Assembly (NCBI GenBank): GCA_021464245.1
Contig: JADCRB010000025.1
Coordinates: 5,368,331 to 5,432,330, forward strand
DNA: 64,000 nucleotides
From: Carallia brachiata
Taxonomy: Eukaryota; Streptophyta; Magnoliopsida; Malpighiales; Rhizophoraceae
Reading direction: 5' to 3'
The stretch's first letter is position 1. Every line of letters starts with the position of its first letter. Both the position numbers and the translations under genes were made by a program. This document shows, piece after piece, positions 11,550-23,172 of this stretch. The notes under the pieces were generated by a model. That model ran no database searches, was not told where the DNA came from, and worked only from the letters and a program-made list of their open reading frames with translations.

Positions 11550-12996
11550 ATTTTTGATGGAATAAGCTTGTTAGGAGGTGTTTTGATCGCCCTTGACAGA
11601 ATATGCAGGCAAGGGCTTTGAAAGGAACTTGCTAATACTGATAAAAGACTTTATTCTGATGCACCTCATGTGTAGGAGGGCTTATTTATAGTAAGAGATT
11701 GAATGATGATATTGGTTATATTATAGATTTATGGCAGATACGTATTGATCCATTATACTGGCCGCTAAGATTTTATACTACATGATTGATATTTTATTTA
11801 TTTGTTATTATACTATATAAATAAGAAGGGATTTTATGAAAGACATTATTATTTATATAACTTTAACAATTTTTTTAATATTGATCATACTATAATTAAA
11901 AAAATCCAAAAAATAGATTTATTTTATTATTTTCTTGAGTTTTTTTTTTTGTAGTGAAATTGGTAACCCATCATTAATTAAGGAGTAGGCGAGTGAGAGT
12001 ACTGAATGTCGAATTTCGGAGCCTTGAATAAAAGGCACACACTTTTGATATATAAATCTACGATATAATATGAAGAATTATATTGCATGTCTATATGTTA
12101 AGTAATATTAAAGTAGTAATATAATTTATTAGACAGTATTTAAAAATTTATCTTTTTTTTATACACTTAATTATCTAATAAAACTTAGATCACTTTTGAT
12201 TCAACTTAAGTAATTTTACTAAGTATTTTTCTAACATAAAATGGCACCCTACTAAATAAAATAATTTTGAATTTCCGCTTTATCTAATAAAAAATGATTA
12301 TTCAAATAAGAATTAGAATGACATGCCGGTTTTTGAGAAAAAGATACAAGAGAAGAAAATCAAAAGCTCCTATCTAATAACTGTTTGCTTTCAAAATGAA
12401 ATGACATTGTTGCAGAGATTCTATCCACGAGGATGGAAAAAAGAGCAACGGTCGATAGAGACATTAATAAGAACTTCGCTAACTTCACGTTTATCGGTCA
12501 TGATCTGACGAATGCCGATTGCTTTTTTTTTTTCGACCAAGTATGGGCTGCCCAATATAAAATCTGGACAAAGTGTGTACAAAGCGCATACAGTAAGAAA
12601 GAGACCTTTGATTCCATCTTCAAAATTCCACCTTGTCCTGGAGCCCCGAAGAAATCAAAGATATTTTTGTTACTCGAAGAGTTTCATTGGAAAAATATAA
12701 AAAATAACTATAACGTAATAATAGAAATAAGTTTAGTATTTAATAAATAATTAAAATTTTATTTTTTTAAATCTAAATATTACACGTATTTAATGTTACG
12801 TTAAATATACTTAGTTATCACTCTAAACTTTAATTTCAAAAATCAAAAATTTTTTCAAAAAAATTTTTTTTGCTAAAAAAAATTTTCTATTTATACAACT
12901 CTATGATTATTTTTTATATCATCTTAATTTTTTCCTTACTTGAAATGCTAAGCTGAAGTAGAATCTCGTCAACTACGTACCATTTGGTGAAACTCG
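11550..12996. other. Intergenic; left part is a diverged copy of 800-990
   Basis: The stretch 11780-11915 (ctacatgattgatattttat, atttatataactttaacaat, ttaatattgatcata) parallels 870-985, upstream of the left-edge HAK/KUP copy. Copy C is therefore related to copy A over about 0.9 kb. The rest is AT-rich with no supported gene; the frames at 12323-12750 resemble nothing I know. Confidence 0.4.
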
Positions 12997-13005
12997 AACA
13001 AAAAA

Positions 13006-14387
13006 GGAGATATTTACCTTTTACACTGTATAAATATGGGTATTTACACATCACATATTAGATTTTAGGAAATTACTAAAAACAACCTACGATTAACAGA
13101 CATTAGTCAAAGCAAACAGAACTCGTAAAATGATATATATACTCTTGTATATATTTAAAAGAAATGCCAATTTTTTTTAGAAAATAACCCAAATCTCTCA
13201 TAGTAGCTGTCGTTTTCTTCCAAAACCCTCAAATCTAAAGTCTATTTCTAATTTGATTCATCCTTCTGTCATCAAATGGAGCCTTAAAAGCCATAAATGT
13301 AAGTAAAATTGGGTTTTCATACTTTGTTGTTAGTATTTTCTGTGGTTTGTGTGTTGGTGTTGGTATTGTGTTCTCTATCGTTTTGGGTTCTAGAACATTC
13401 TTCCAAATTTTGAATAATCCACCTCAAAAGCCACTTGATCTGGGAATATCATGGATTTTAGAACTTGTGAGAGCATTTTTTAAGGGTTAGAGACACTGAG
13501 TCACTTCAAAAATTGTTGATGTTCCTATTTTTTGGTCTTGTCTTTTTTTTTTTAGTGTTCTCTTCTACCTCAAAAGGCATTAATCTGACAATATTTTTGT
13601 ATTTGGTAAACATTTGTGTTTTAGGACCTATGGATTGGCAAGTCGACCTGCTTCAGTTGGAAACGTCGTGGGTTCTTTCAGTCAGTCGCCAAAGTCGGGA
13701 TTGCGTGTTTTTCTTCATAGGTTGGGAGTGATTGCGTGTATTGTTGAGCTTTTTTTTTTTCGGATTTCTAAGCAACATAGGTAAAGAATTTGGTGTATTC
13801 CAAGTAGCAGGAATCATGGGGTTTGATTTAATGACTTGTATTATCAGTTTCAACTTGTTTTCATGAGCAATTTGGTTATTTTTGGGCAATGAATGTATGA
13901 GAATCTGTTGAGAAATCCCAGTTGACTTGACTGCAATTGTGTGTGTCTATAAGTTGTTTTTGGGTATTTTTAAATGCAATGTAGGTAACTCCCGACCTGG
14001 GAGGTATAATTTTGGATGCAATGGAGTGAGTTTGATATGAGTAAACTTGTAAATTATTTCATTGTGGTGGTCATATTTAAATTGGCTTGAGAAGTGTATA
14101 TAGCTTTTGACCTGAGAGATAAATGTGTTTGTAAAGAGACTTTTTGTGCTCTTTGACATGCATACTTTTCATTTTAATTACGATTTACTTGTAAGGGTAT
14201 ATTGGACACTTTATGTCATTTTTAATGGCATTTTTATAATTAACGTAACTTTTTTCTAACAGTTATTTAACGAAGGATGTTTTTAGTTACCAGAGTGTTT
14301 TGTTAGTATGTTTTCAGTAATTTCTAAAACTTTGATATGTAATGTGCAAATATCCCTTATTTGTACGGTATATAAGGTAATTTTTCC
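13006..14387. mobile_element. Mutator-like element (MULE), non-autonomous, 1382 bp
   Basis: Both ends are defined by a perfect 9-bp target-site duplication, aacaaaaaa, at 12997-13005 and 14388-14396. The termini form a long imperfect inverted repeat of about 80 bases. The left end reads ggagatatttacctttta...aaattactaaaaac, and the complement of the right end reads ggaaaaattaccttatat...aaattactgaaaac. A 9-bp duplication with long inverted ends is the hallmark of the Mutator superfamily. No MURA transposase is seen inside. The internal ~1.1 kb is less AT-rich than its flanks, which would fit captured host DNA (Pack-MULE), though I cannot name a source gene. Confidence 0.8.
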
Positions 14388-14910
14388 AACAAAAAAGTTA
14401 CACGAACAGATAAGGAAGATGGGGGAGTCGAAGAGAGGCGAGACTATTATAACAGTTGTAAATATGTGTTTGGTATAACATGTGCATAGGCCGTAATGCT
14501 AATAAATATATTTTTTTTTTCCTAAAAATGTGTCAGCAAAATGGACTAGATAGACAATCTAAAATGACGTGGTACTTAGTAAAAAAAAAAATTTAAAAAT
14601 TCTTTTTAAAGAAATTAAAATTTAGAGTAATATTAATTATATTTAAAATAATATTGAATACGTCATAAGCTAGTAATTCAAATAATATTAACAATATATC
14701 AGTCAAAAAAATTGAAAAAAAATATTTACTATATTTAAAGTTTTGTCTTTTTAAATAGAAAAATATTTTTGAATAAAACCTTTGACAAAATCCTATTTTT
14801 CTACTATTTTGTCGTTTTTTTTTTACTTTTGATGCTGTGAAAGGCAATCATCATTACAACATGCTACTAGTCACGTGGTCCTAATAACAAGATTCAAATT
14901 CCAATAATAT

Positions 14911-15247
14911 GAACACCGGAAATAGCGATCTAATGGTGCCTGACGTGTTTACTTCAACATTAACTCAGATTTGACTTTTTGTATTCGTGTTTTCCCCTAT
15001 TTTAAGCTGGGTGGCTGCTTCAGAAGTAAAAGATTGAGCGTAGCGCATGAGTTTAAAATTCGTTAATGTCGTGGTTGGACTTAGGGAAAACCAGCTTTAC
15101 GCCTAGTAATGCTTTGGTGGTGAATCCATCATGTGATAAAGTTGAATGAGGACGTCAATGGATGATCCTCGACATCGAATTACATCGGTCTAAGGATCCG
15201 ATAATCGTCATATTTGCGAAGTAATTTTCTTTTGTGTTCAAAAAAAC
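14911..15247 (+). mobile_element. SINE family A, copy 2 (about 337 bp)
   Basis: Flanked by a 13-bp direct repeat with one mismatch: attccaataatat (14898-14910) and attccgataatat (15248-15260). The body aligns with copies at 477-799 and 54689-54997: gatctaatggtgcc, caacattaactcagatttgac, gttgaatgaggacgtcaatgg, and the end ttttcttttgtgttcaaaaa. It is in plus orientation. Confidence 0.75.
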
Positions 15248-15561
15248 ATTCCGATAATATAAAAGCTGGCTAAGACCTTAAAATGAACGTCTTACTTTGA
15301 TTTCCCTTGTATTGCGAATCGGCACAAAGGCGAGACAAGGCTTTTGGAGTTTCCATTCAAACTAATAAGTCGCATATTCAACTTTTACAGGAAACCAACT
15401 GCAATTTCTTTTACGGCACAGACATGCACACTAGCAAAATTGAAATATTAATTTTATGCTAGTCAATTCATATTAGATAGAATATATATGAAATACATGT
15501 TATGTGCGTCAACATCGTAGTAACTAGGGGAAAGGCCGATAGAAAAGATTTGATTGATGAG

Positions 15562-16286
15562 TAGGGCTGTAAACAAGCCGATACGTTCGTTAAAAGCTCG
15601 GTGGCTCGGCTCGGTAAAGGCTCGGCTCGGGCTCGTTTATTTACTAAATGAGCGATACACGAGCCTAAAACCAAAGCTCGTTTAATAAACGAGCCGAGCC
15701 TGAACAATAGCAGGCTCGGCTCGGTACAGGCTCGTGAATAGTTCGATAAATATATCATTAAGAGCTCGTTTAATATGTATCATTGTGGGCTCATTTAATA
15801 TATTAATAATAGTTAATTGTATCATTTAACTTTTAATATAAATACTAATAAAATTAATATTAATTTTTTATTTATTTTCAAATGCTCTCAACCTCCATTA
15901 TTTCCTCCTGTCTCTTTTTTTTATTTGAATTTTTTCTTAATTAAAATAAACTTGCATATTTATTTTTTCTTTGCAAAAGAATATAATTTTTTTAAATTAG
16001 AGAAAATTTAAATACAATTAAGTAAATTGATTGATGATCATAATGTGGCTAGTTATACAATTAGGAATTCAATCAATCAAATAGCGATTGAATGAATAAT
16101 TGGCTTTTATCCACATATCTATTTTTTACATATATATATTTCCCTTTTTTATATAAAATTATATAAAAAAAGTAATTTTGATATTTTTATTTTTCTTATT
16201 TTTCTATTTTTATATAAATTTTCTATTTTTATATAAAGTAGAAATAACATATATAGCAAATAAATAAAATAAATCAAATGGAAAAA

Positions 16287-16326
<40 letters not shown>

Positions 16327-16494
16327 CTTAAATTAAAAAAAGAAATACAAATCGAGCCGAGCTCGAGCCGAGCTCGAGCCTCCACCTCCAAAGTTCGAAC
16401 CGAGCTCGAGCCGAGCTCGAGCCTGAAGAATTCCTTAACGAGCCGAGCTCGAGCCTGGCCAAGCTCGGCTCAGCTCGGCTCATTTGCAGCCCTA
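15562..16494. mobile_element. Non-autonomous hAT element, 933 bp, with CTCGGCTCG subterminal repeats
   Basis: The ends are inverted repeats: tagggctgtaaacaagcc at the left, and the complement of the right end reads tagggctgcaaatgagcc. They are flanked by a perfect 8-bp target-site duplication, ttgatgag (15554-15561 and 16495-16502), which is the hAT signature. Both subterminal regions are packed with GCTCGGCTCG / CGAGCCGAGC units, and the middle is AT-rich with an (AT)n tract. No transposase frame is present; the local open frames are repeat translations. Confidence 0.88.
16289..16325. repeat. (AT)n microsatellite inside the hAT element
   Basis: About 18 uninterrupted AT units. Confidence 0.9.
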
Positions 16495-16766
16495 TTGATG
16501 AGCGGCCGGCCGATTTTGGTAGAATATATTTTTGAAATAGTTGGCCTCTTTTCGAAAACAACACGACGAATTGTACTTAATTTTCAAGCTGACAAAGCTC
16601 CTTGATTTATATTTGTTGCTTTAGGAGTGATGACTCTCCTCTTACACTTTACAAAATAAATTAAATAGAAAACATTCATGATCCACGTCCCTTTCTACTA
16701 GTTGCTAGGAAATTAAATCTTTTAGTGACAAGACCCAAGTCCAAAGCTATTGAGCTAAGGTCTGAG

Positions 16767-17859
16767 TGTTGAGATCCTAGAGTTTTTGTCTAGTTTCTAA
16801 ATTGACCAGAATTGTGCAAATTGGATTTCTGTAGAAGGAGATATTGCCAAAATATTGAAGGATGTACAATCTGTCTCGTCCGGCAGGATCAGTCAACTTC
16901 CAAAAGGTACCATGGCTAGCTGGAGTGGAATCAGACCATGATCTTTACATGGATGGAAAGCTCTGGATGTCTACTTTCAAACGCATGAATCAGGATGCAA
17001 TTTTTGGAGCTATATACAGAGAGATATGAATGATTTTCTGAAGAACTATTAAATCTGTTAAGAGAATAATCATCATTAAATACCACGATTTTGGGGATTC
17101 ATTGGCTGGAAAATTAGCCCTCATTAATGCATGACAGCAGCCTCTACACCCTCCTTCACCTATAAATAAGTGTCTCTACCAAAGCTCCAATCATCCCTCT
17201 CAATTCTTCTTATTCTCTCTATTGTGTTAGTTTGTTATTGTGTAAGAGGAGTGCTTTTCTTTGTGGTGTGCAAGAGTGAGCTTTTGAAATAGAAGAGAGG
17301 GTATTTGTGTTGAAAGAAAATGAGTGTTTCTTTGATTGAGAAGGCTAGTGTGTGTTCTTTAGTTATACAAGTATTTGAGGTTGTAATAATAATCTAGAGA
17401 TCACAAAGTTGTTGTTGTTCTCCTCACGGTTGGGGAGTTATTTTGTTAGTGGAATTGAAACTTTTAACACGGAAGGTCTTGGGGAGAGGACGCAGGAATA
17501 AGAGTTCCGAACCTCTATAAATCGCTCGTGTCCCGCTTCTCTTTTAATACTCTTTAATATTTATTCATACGCACACACTTCACAAGCTCTTTAGTCACTT
17601 ATCTATCTTCTTATATTGGCATATATCTTTTTAATTTTCTTGCCTTGCAATTGTTATTGTTTGTTATATACTTATTCATTCCACACGTCATAGTTATTAC
17701 AATCTATTTTTTTTTAAGTTTGTTATTCAGCTTATTCATCTACATATTTTTGTGGCTCAATTTATTTTTAAATTTTTATTTTTCACGTTACTCATTTTTA
17801 GTAACTGTCCTTTGGCTATGTAATTCACCCTCCCTCTTAAGTACTTTTTGGGACCAACA
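16767..17859 (+). mobile_element. Solo LTR of an LTR retrotransposon, 1093 bp
   Basis: The element starts TGTTGAGATC and ends GGACCAACA, the TG...CA termini (TGTTG/CAACA) of LTRs. It is flanked by a perfect 5-bp target-site duplication, ctgag (16762-16766 and 17860-17864). Inside are LTR-like promoter and processing features: a TATA-like cctataaataag near 17160, then a T/G-rich R-like region and the phrase gaacctctataaatcgctcg. No gag or pol lies beside it, so it is a solo LTR left by recombination. I cannot separate copia from gypsy. Confidence 0.8.
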
Positions 17860-17864
17860 CTGAG

Positions 17865-18720
17865 TTATAAAAGCGTTGGTAAAAGGAGGCACCATAGGTA
17901 TCACTTGGGATGACAAAGCCTACTGACTAAGTAGGACATATTTCTTTAGGTACACATTTTTTAGCCAATGGAAACTCTTTTAAGTCATTTATAAATGTCC
18001 TAATGAATATTGTTCTTAAGATAATAATTTCATATCTTCTAGATACCTTAACTCCCTTCATTGTCTATGTCGTTGACTTAAGTATTAAAGTGTAAACATT
18101 GAGTCTAATCCAACACTCCCTAATTATGCTTTGTATGTAGATTACGAGACCCAATTCAAATTCTTAGTCACTTAGTGGTTTGTTCTACTCCCTTTCTAGG
18201 ATCAGCTCGATCACATGATATCATTTTATATTATGATCCTATTTATATTTCAACTTGCTACATGCCTTTCAAGAAAGGGAGCGCCAATTGGTTGTCCATG
18301 TCAGCCTTTTTATTGTCACGTGATGAGAACTTTCTCCACCTGCCTCTAGATGTTGTGGTTCTATTTGTTAGCACAGGATTGCTCAGGGGTTTCTTGGCTT
18401 TTTATTAGCTGACTAGTTTTTGTTATTTTATTTTTAGCTACAATACCTCATTCTTGACCAAAACATAAAGAAAAAAAAATAATAAAGAAAGGAAGAAAGA
18501 AAGGGAGCGCCCAAAGATCTTTCACACACGAGGAGTTAAGCCAAGTCTTGGAATTAATTATTATTAGATAAATTAATCTAAATATGACAGCAGCTAGATA
18601 AAACGTAATGTTTGCTGGACGGGGTGGAATCGGAGGAGAGAAAGAGAAGGGAGAGAGCGATCCTATATGGGTTTTATTAACTTTTTATTTTTTTAAAAAA
18701 CATTATAATTTGTGTATAAA
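17865..18720. other. Intergenic, no gene seen
   Basis: Contains a 77-codon plus-strand frame at 18175-18408 with no recognisable motif and a purine-rich stretch near 18470-18510. Nothing further can be supported. Confidence 0.4.
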
Positions 18721-20044
18721 AGTTAAAGTTGATGTGTAATAGGTAAAACAGAAAAACTCTAAACATCATGTGTACATTAATTAAGGTTGATGTATAACAG
18801 ACTTAAATTTTATGTGTAACAGATCTAAAATAAAAAAAAAAAGAGCAAAATCATCTTGTAACCCCCATTCAATTACTTCTGTTCGGATAATTAGACTCTT
18901 AGATGAGTCAATTTTCCTTATACTTCAAAATTGATTCAATGCAGTTATTCTCTCCATGCTCGTAAATTTTATACTCATTTCTTATAAACATAACATTCCT
19001 TTAGTAAGATTAAAACTCGAAACTTTAAATATAAAAGTCTAATTTTTTAACCATTGCAATAACTTATGAAGAACAAATGAATTTTTTTATACGCCGAATA
19101 AACTCTTCCTAGTCTTTTATGTAAAGATGAGTTGGAGGGGTATGGTTTCCCTTTAGAGTTGGATGAATGCAATTCTTCTCCTATTTATTCTGGCTCTAAC
19201 ACCCATTTGTGAATCCAAAAAATAAAAAATAAAAAATAAAGATATAGTTAAGATTACCTAAACCAATTACCAGCTAATTTGATTGACTTATGCAAATGCC
19301 AGTCATTTTTCTCTTTTCCTCGTCTCATAATCTTTCCCCACCAACAAAAATTGGTTGTACTACCACAACCAACGCTCACTTCTTCAAAAGTTCCAAACCT
19401 CTTTTGTCATCTCATTGATGTTTTTTTTCAAACAAAGTTTTTTTTTTCTTTCAAAAAAAGGTCAATTTGTTGATTTTTTTTTTCAAATATATAGACTTTC
19501 TTTCTTTTTTTCCAATTTATCATAATTAATATTGCATAATGAAATAAAAACATATAGACCATAAATAATTGATATTGTATATTTTTTTATTTTTAATTAT
19601 TTAATTTAAGATTTCACATTAATGTATAAGTTTAATGGTAATTTCTATGAAAAATAGATAAATATGATTTTCTTAATATAAACTGTAAAAAAAATTTAAC
19701 ATCGTATTTATGTTATTAATTCTAATTATTCTTTTAAGTTATTTTGTTCAACTCTAACGAATTTGAATCCATATATATTTTGAGCCCATATAGAATTAAA
19801 ACATAAAATAAAGCACAATTTTAAGGTAGAGATTCAATATGTATTGGAGATTCTTTTAAGTTAGTTTTTTTTGCTGATTAAGAAAAGAATCTCCATATGT
19901 ATTGTTGGAAACAAATTCTCTTGAGACAATTATATTTACTTGTTACTCACATTGCCTCTTTTCGTCCCTCAGCAGTGCTTTTTGAGGATACTTTGAATCT
20001 TTGTAGTGGAGCTTGGTAAGTGGGGAAAAAGCATGGCTTCCTTA

Positions 20045-20619
20045 CCCCCTGTTTGGAAAAAAACAAAACAATGAGGGAAGAGGAATATATGAAAAATAAA
20101 AATGTAAAGAACAAATGTTAAATGAAAGAATATAGTCTATCATTCTTATGTTTAGGAGAATACAACGTAAGTAAAGAAAAGTTAAAAATATTTTATTTAA
20201 AAATAAATAAAAAATAGGAAGAAAGAATATAATAACTATTATAATAGAAAATTTATCATGAAAAAAAGCAAAAATTATAATATTTACTGATAAGGACAAA
20301 ATGATAACTTAAACTAAAATAATAATAATAATAATAAAAGAAAAAGGTGCTCGCTCTTTTTCAATTCGGGGATTGAGTAAATGGGAGGTTCAGGGAAAAA
20401 TTCTGGGCTTTGCATGTTTGTCTTTTATGTTCCATCATGTTTCCAGACAACAATAATTTCATTAATCCATCTTCATTCTTTACCCCTGCACCAATTTCTC
20501 TCTCTTTTTTTTTAACAGAAAGCAAAATTTATTAAATTAAATTAAAGCTATATACACTACGAGCCAGCCCACCTGAAACTTAGACCATAAAAAAAAATTT
20601 CTCTCTCCTAAACATAACA
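20045..20619. mobile_element. Possible Tourist-like MITE (575 bp)
   Basis: The left end is ccccctgtttggaaa after TTA, and the right end is tcctaaacataaca before TTA. The ends share an inverted TGTTTgGgA core, and the paralogous segment has a TTA-flanked element at the same place (37151-37426). The termini are weakly inverted, so the call is tentative. Confidence 0.35.
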
Positions 20620-20743
20620 TTAATAAGAGAATTCTTGTACTAACTATCTTGTCAAAACGGATGCCAAGGACCACTATAAATTTATTCTAGGAACGCTTTT
20701 TGGGAATTACAGCCTTTGTTTGATGGAAATACGTAGTTTATTA

Positions 20744-21672
20744 GGCCCCGTTTGAATAGGATTTTATTTTTTGTTTTTTTTTTATTTTTTATAAAAAAAC
20801 AGAAAACATTTTTGATATTATTTTTTTTTATTTTTTGTTAAAAAGTTGAAAATATTTTTTAAAGAAAAAAACAGAATGGGAAAATAATAAAATATACTTT
20901 CCCATTTTATTTTTCACTTTCTTTTCTATACTTTCTCTCACAACATTTTCTCTCTCTATCCACCCTCTTCACTGTATCTCTCTCTACTCATCCTCTCTCT
21001 ATCCCTTTTATTTTTTCACTCTCTACCTTTTCTCTCTCTCTATCTCTTCTACCCTCTCTCTATTTTTCTATCTCTACCATTTGCTGTACCCATTCTCTCT
21101 CTAATCTCTCTCTCTCTCTTTTTTCTCTCTCTACCATTCTCTATGGTCATTCTCTCTCTACCTCTCTTTCCCTTTTCTCTCTCTGCCATTCACTCTCTAC
21201 CCATACTCTTCTCTTTTTTCTCGCTCTACCATCCTCTCTCCTCATTATCTCTCTACTCCCTCTCTCTCCTCATTCTCGCTCTACCCCCTCTCTCTTCTTT
21301 TTCTCTCTCTATCATTCTCTCTCTACAACACTCTCTCATTTTTCTCGCTCTACAATTATCTCTACTCATTCTTTCTGTACCCTCTCTCTTTTCTCTCTCT
21401 GTCATTCTCTCTCTGCCCTCTTTCTCTCTCCTTTTTCTCTCTTTATCATTTTCTCTACTCATTCTCTCTTTACTCTCTCTCTCTCCTCTTTTTTTCTCTT
21501 TATTCATAATTTTTTACCATTTCTCTCACTCTTCTTTCTTTATCTACTTTTTTTATTCTTGTAAAAAAAATAAAAATTAATAGTAATAAATATAAAAATT
21601 TAATAAATAATAAAAATATAAAAACAAAAATAAGAATCAGTAAAAAAAATTGACAACGTTTTCAAACGGACG
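20744..21672. mobile_element. PIF/Harbinger (Tourist-like) insertion, 929 bp, carrying a long CT tract
   Basis: The left terminus is ggccccgtttgaatag; the complement of the right terminus is cgtccgtttgaaaacg. Both are flanked by TTA (20741-20743 and 21673-21675), the 3-bp target duplication of PIF/Harbinger elements. The paralogous segment shows the empty site: tttattacttttct near 37538-37551, against tttatta-element-ttagttttct here. No transposase is visible; much of the interior is CT-rich low-complexity DNA. Confidence 0.75.
20935..21545. repeat. About 600-bp CT-rich low-complexity tract
   Basis: A degenerate tandem array of short pyrimidine units such as tctctctctaccattctc. Its long open frames on both strands (Leu/Ser-rich on plus, Arg/Glu-rich on minus) come from composition only. 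It lies within the Harbinger-type element. Confidence 0.9.
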
Positions 21673-21757
21673 TTAGTTTTCTCATAATAGGGTTTTTTTT
21701 ACAACAAATAAAAAAGACGAAGCCCAATTATGAGAATCGGACTTTTGATTGACGGAG

Positions 21758-22034
21758 ACGTCATCATATGCCAAAGCCAAGTTCATTCAAAGTCTTCGGA
21801 AGAATTGGAACCATCTCATTGCTGGAACATCCTCACACGCTTGTTTATTGAAACCTGGGGCTTTTGAGTGATGCCGTTGCCACTGATCATCTCATTAATT
21901 GCTACCTAAGGCTGAGAAATATAAACTATGCAAGGCAACTGTTCGACGAAATGCCTGAACCAAATGTGATCTCCTGGACTGCGCTTGTGGCCGGCTATGT
22001 TGACATGGGCCAGCCGGAATTTGCCCCCTGTAGT
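21758..22034 (+). pseudogene. Truncated copy of the PPR-DYW gene 5' end
   Basis: About 277 bases are closely similar to the first coding bases of the PPR gene at 37639-39386. They cover the tcatcatatgccaaagcc start region, then NINYARQLFDEM-type PPR sequence with EPNV(I/V)SWTAL, and on to the phrase ggccagcc(g/t)gaatttgccc. The start ATG is destroyed (ggagacg against ggatgacg, one base lost) and there are frameshifts and substitutions. Homology stops at about 22034, where the sequence changes to unrelated AT-rich DNA. It is a dead fragment created by the segmental duplication. Confidence 0.9.
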
Positions 22035-22180
22035 TAAAATAGCCGAATCTCCTTATATGCATAAATGTATATATAGTCTTTGAGAGTTTTAAATTATATT
22101 GAATTTATATATAAACATGTCATATGTATACTAAGAAATTTATTTACTTTTAACTGATTATTTTTAACTGAAAATTTGTT

Positions 22181-22310
22181 AAATTTGTTAGAAAATAATT
22201 GAATTGTGTTAAATTTGTTCGTTGTTAAAAGTTATGTTAAATTTATTAGAAAATAATTAAACTGTGGTAAATTTATTAATTTTTAAAAGTAATGCTAAAT
22301 TTGTTAAAAA
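22181..22310. repeat. Tandem repeat, 58 bp x 2.2
   Basis: Units beginning aaattt(g/a)ttagaaaataatt start at 22181 and 22239, and a partial third starts at 22297. The two full copies differ at several bases. Confidence 0.75.
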
Positions 22311-22319
22311 GTATAAAGG

Positions 22320-23145
22320 TGATAATTTTTTTTATATTAATACAAAGGGAATATAATGTGTTGGAAAAAAAATTGAATATAGAATCAAACGAAAAGAAAT
22401 TCATATAAATGAAATTATTATTCTGAGTAAAAAGATGTAAGACAATGTTAGAAAAAATATGCAAAAATTTAGGATCACAATGGATAAAGTAATTCATGTA
22501 TTTTTTTTTATTCTTTTGTGCATTCTATTTGAGTTAAAAATGATTGCTTAACAATTTCAAAAAAATAGATTAGAGTGAAATTAAAACAAAAGATATAATG
22601 CTAAAGTGAGAAATAAGTTCATGAAATTACACTGAAAAAAATATATAAATATTTAAGGCTATAGATATTGAGCTTCCCAATTTTGTAGGGTAGGCTGGAT
22701 CAACCGACTGCCTGATCATACCAAAAAGAAAATGATCCCCAACAAACTATAATTAATTGATATTAATGTAATTTTAGTACAAAAGATTTTGACATCAAAT
22801 TTTAATTAAAATTAATAAACAATAAAAAAAAATCCCCGTATAAGCAGAAACGACGGGGGGCTTTCGCATATATGCACAAACATACAGGGTTTACCCAGCT
22901 ACTTCAAGAGACTGAAAAGTTTTAATTGTAAATCATACAATTATGTTATATTAAAAATAATAAATGTAATGTTTTATTAAAAAAATATAATTGTAATATA
23001 AAAATATTTTTTTAATTTTTTAATTCATATTATATAAAATTTATATTTTTAAATTATAAAATCACATTCATTTAATTTTATTATTTTATATTTTATTAAT
23101 ATAATTATAATTTTTTATAAAGAGTTACATTTCTTGTCTACATTG
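22320..23145. other. Intergenic AT-rich DNA, no gene seen
   Basis: Low-complexity sequence between the PPR fragment and the cullin 5' region. The minus-strand frame at 22276-22497 is Phe/Asn-rich noise. Confidence 0.4.
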
Positions 23146-23149
23146 TCCC

Positions 23150-23172
23150 CTCTCTCTCTCTCTCTCTCTCCT
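23150..23172. repeat. (TC)n microsatellite upstream of the cullin gene
   Basis: About 11 TC units, 630 bases before the cullin ATG. CT repeats are common in plant 5' leaders, but a regulatory role here is only inference. Confidence 0.8.

Larger units (their letters stand above)
18723..22034 (+). repeat. Segmental duplication, copy 1 (paired with 34921-37913)
   Basis: The two segments share the same order of landmarks: gactcttagatgagtcaatt / gaactcttagatgattgatt; acgccgaataaactcttcc / ccgccaaataaactcttctc; acctaaaccaattaccagct in both; gtctcataatctttccccac in both; and finally the first ~280 coding bases of the PPR gene. Copy 1 contains a Harbinger-type insertion that copy 2 lacks. Copy 2 contains about 1.1 kb (35601-36690) that copy 1 lacks. 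Confidence 0.85.

Noticed and set aside
15468..16564. Arg/Leu/Glu-rich minus-strand frames
   Set aside because: They are translations of the CTCGGCTCG arrays of the hAT element.
21143..21580. 145-codon plus-strand frame and overlapping 84-codon minus-strand frame
   Set aside because: Both are translations of the CT-rich simple tract (Leu/Ser against Arg/Glu).
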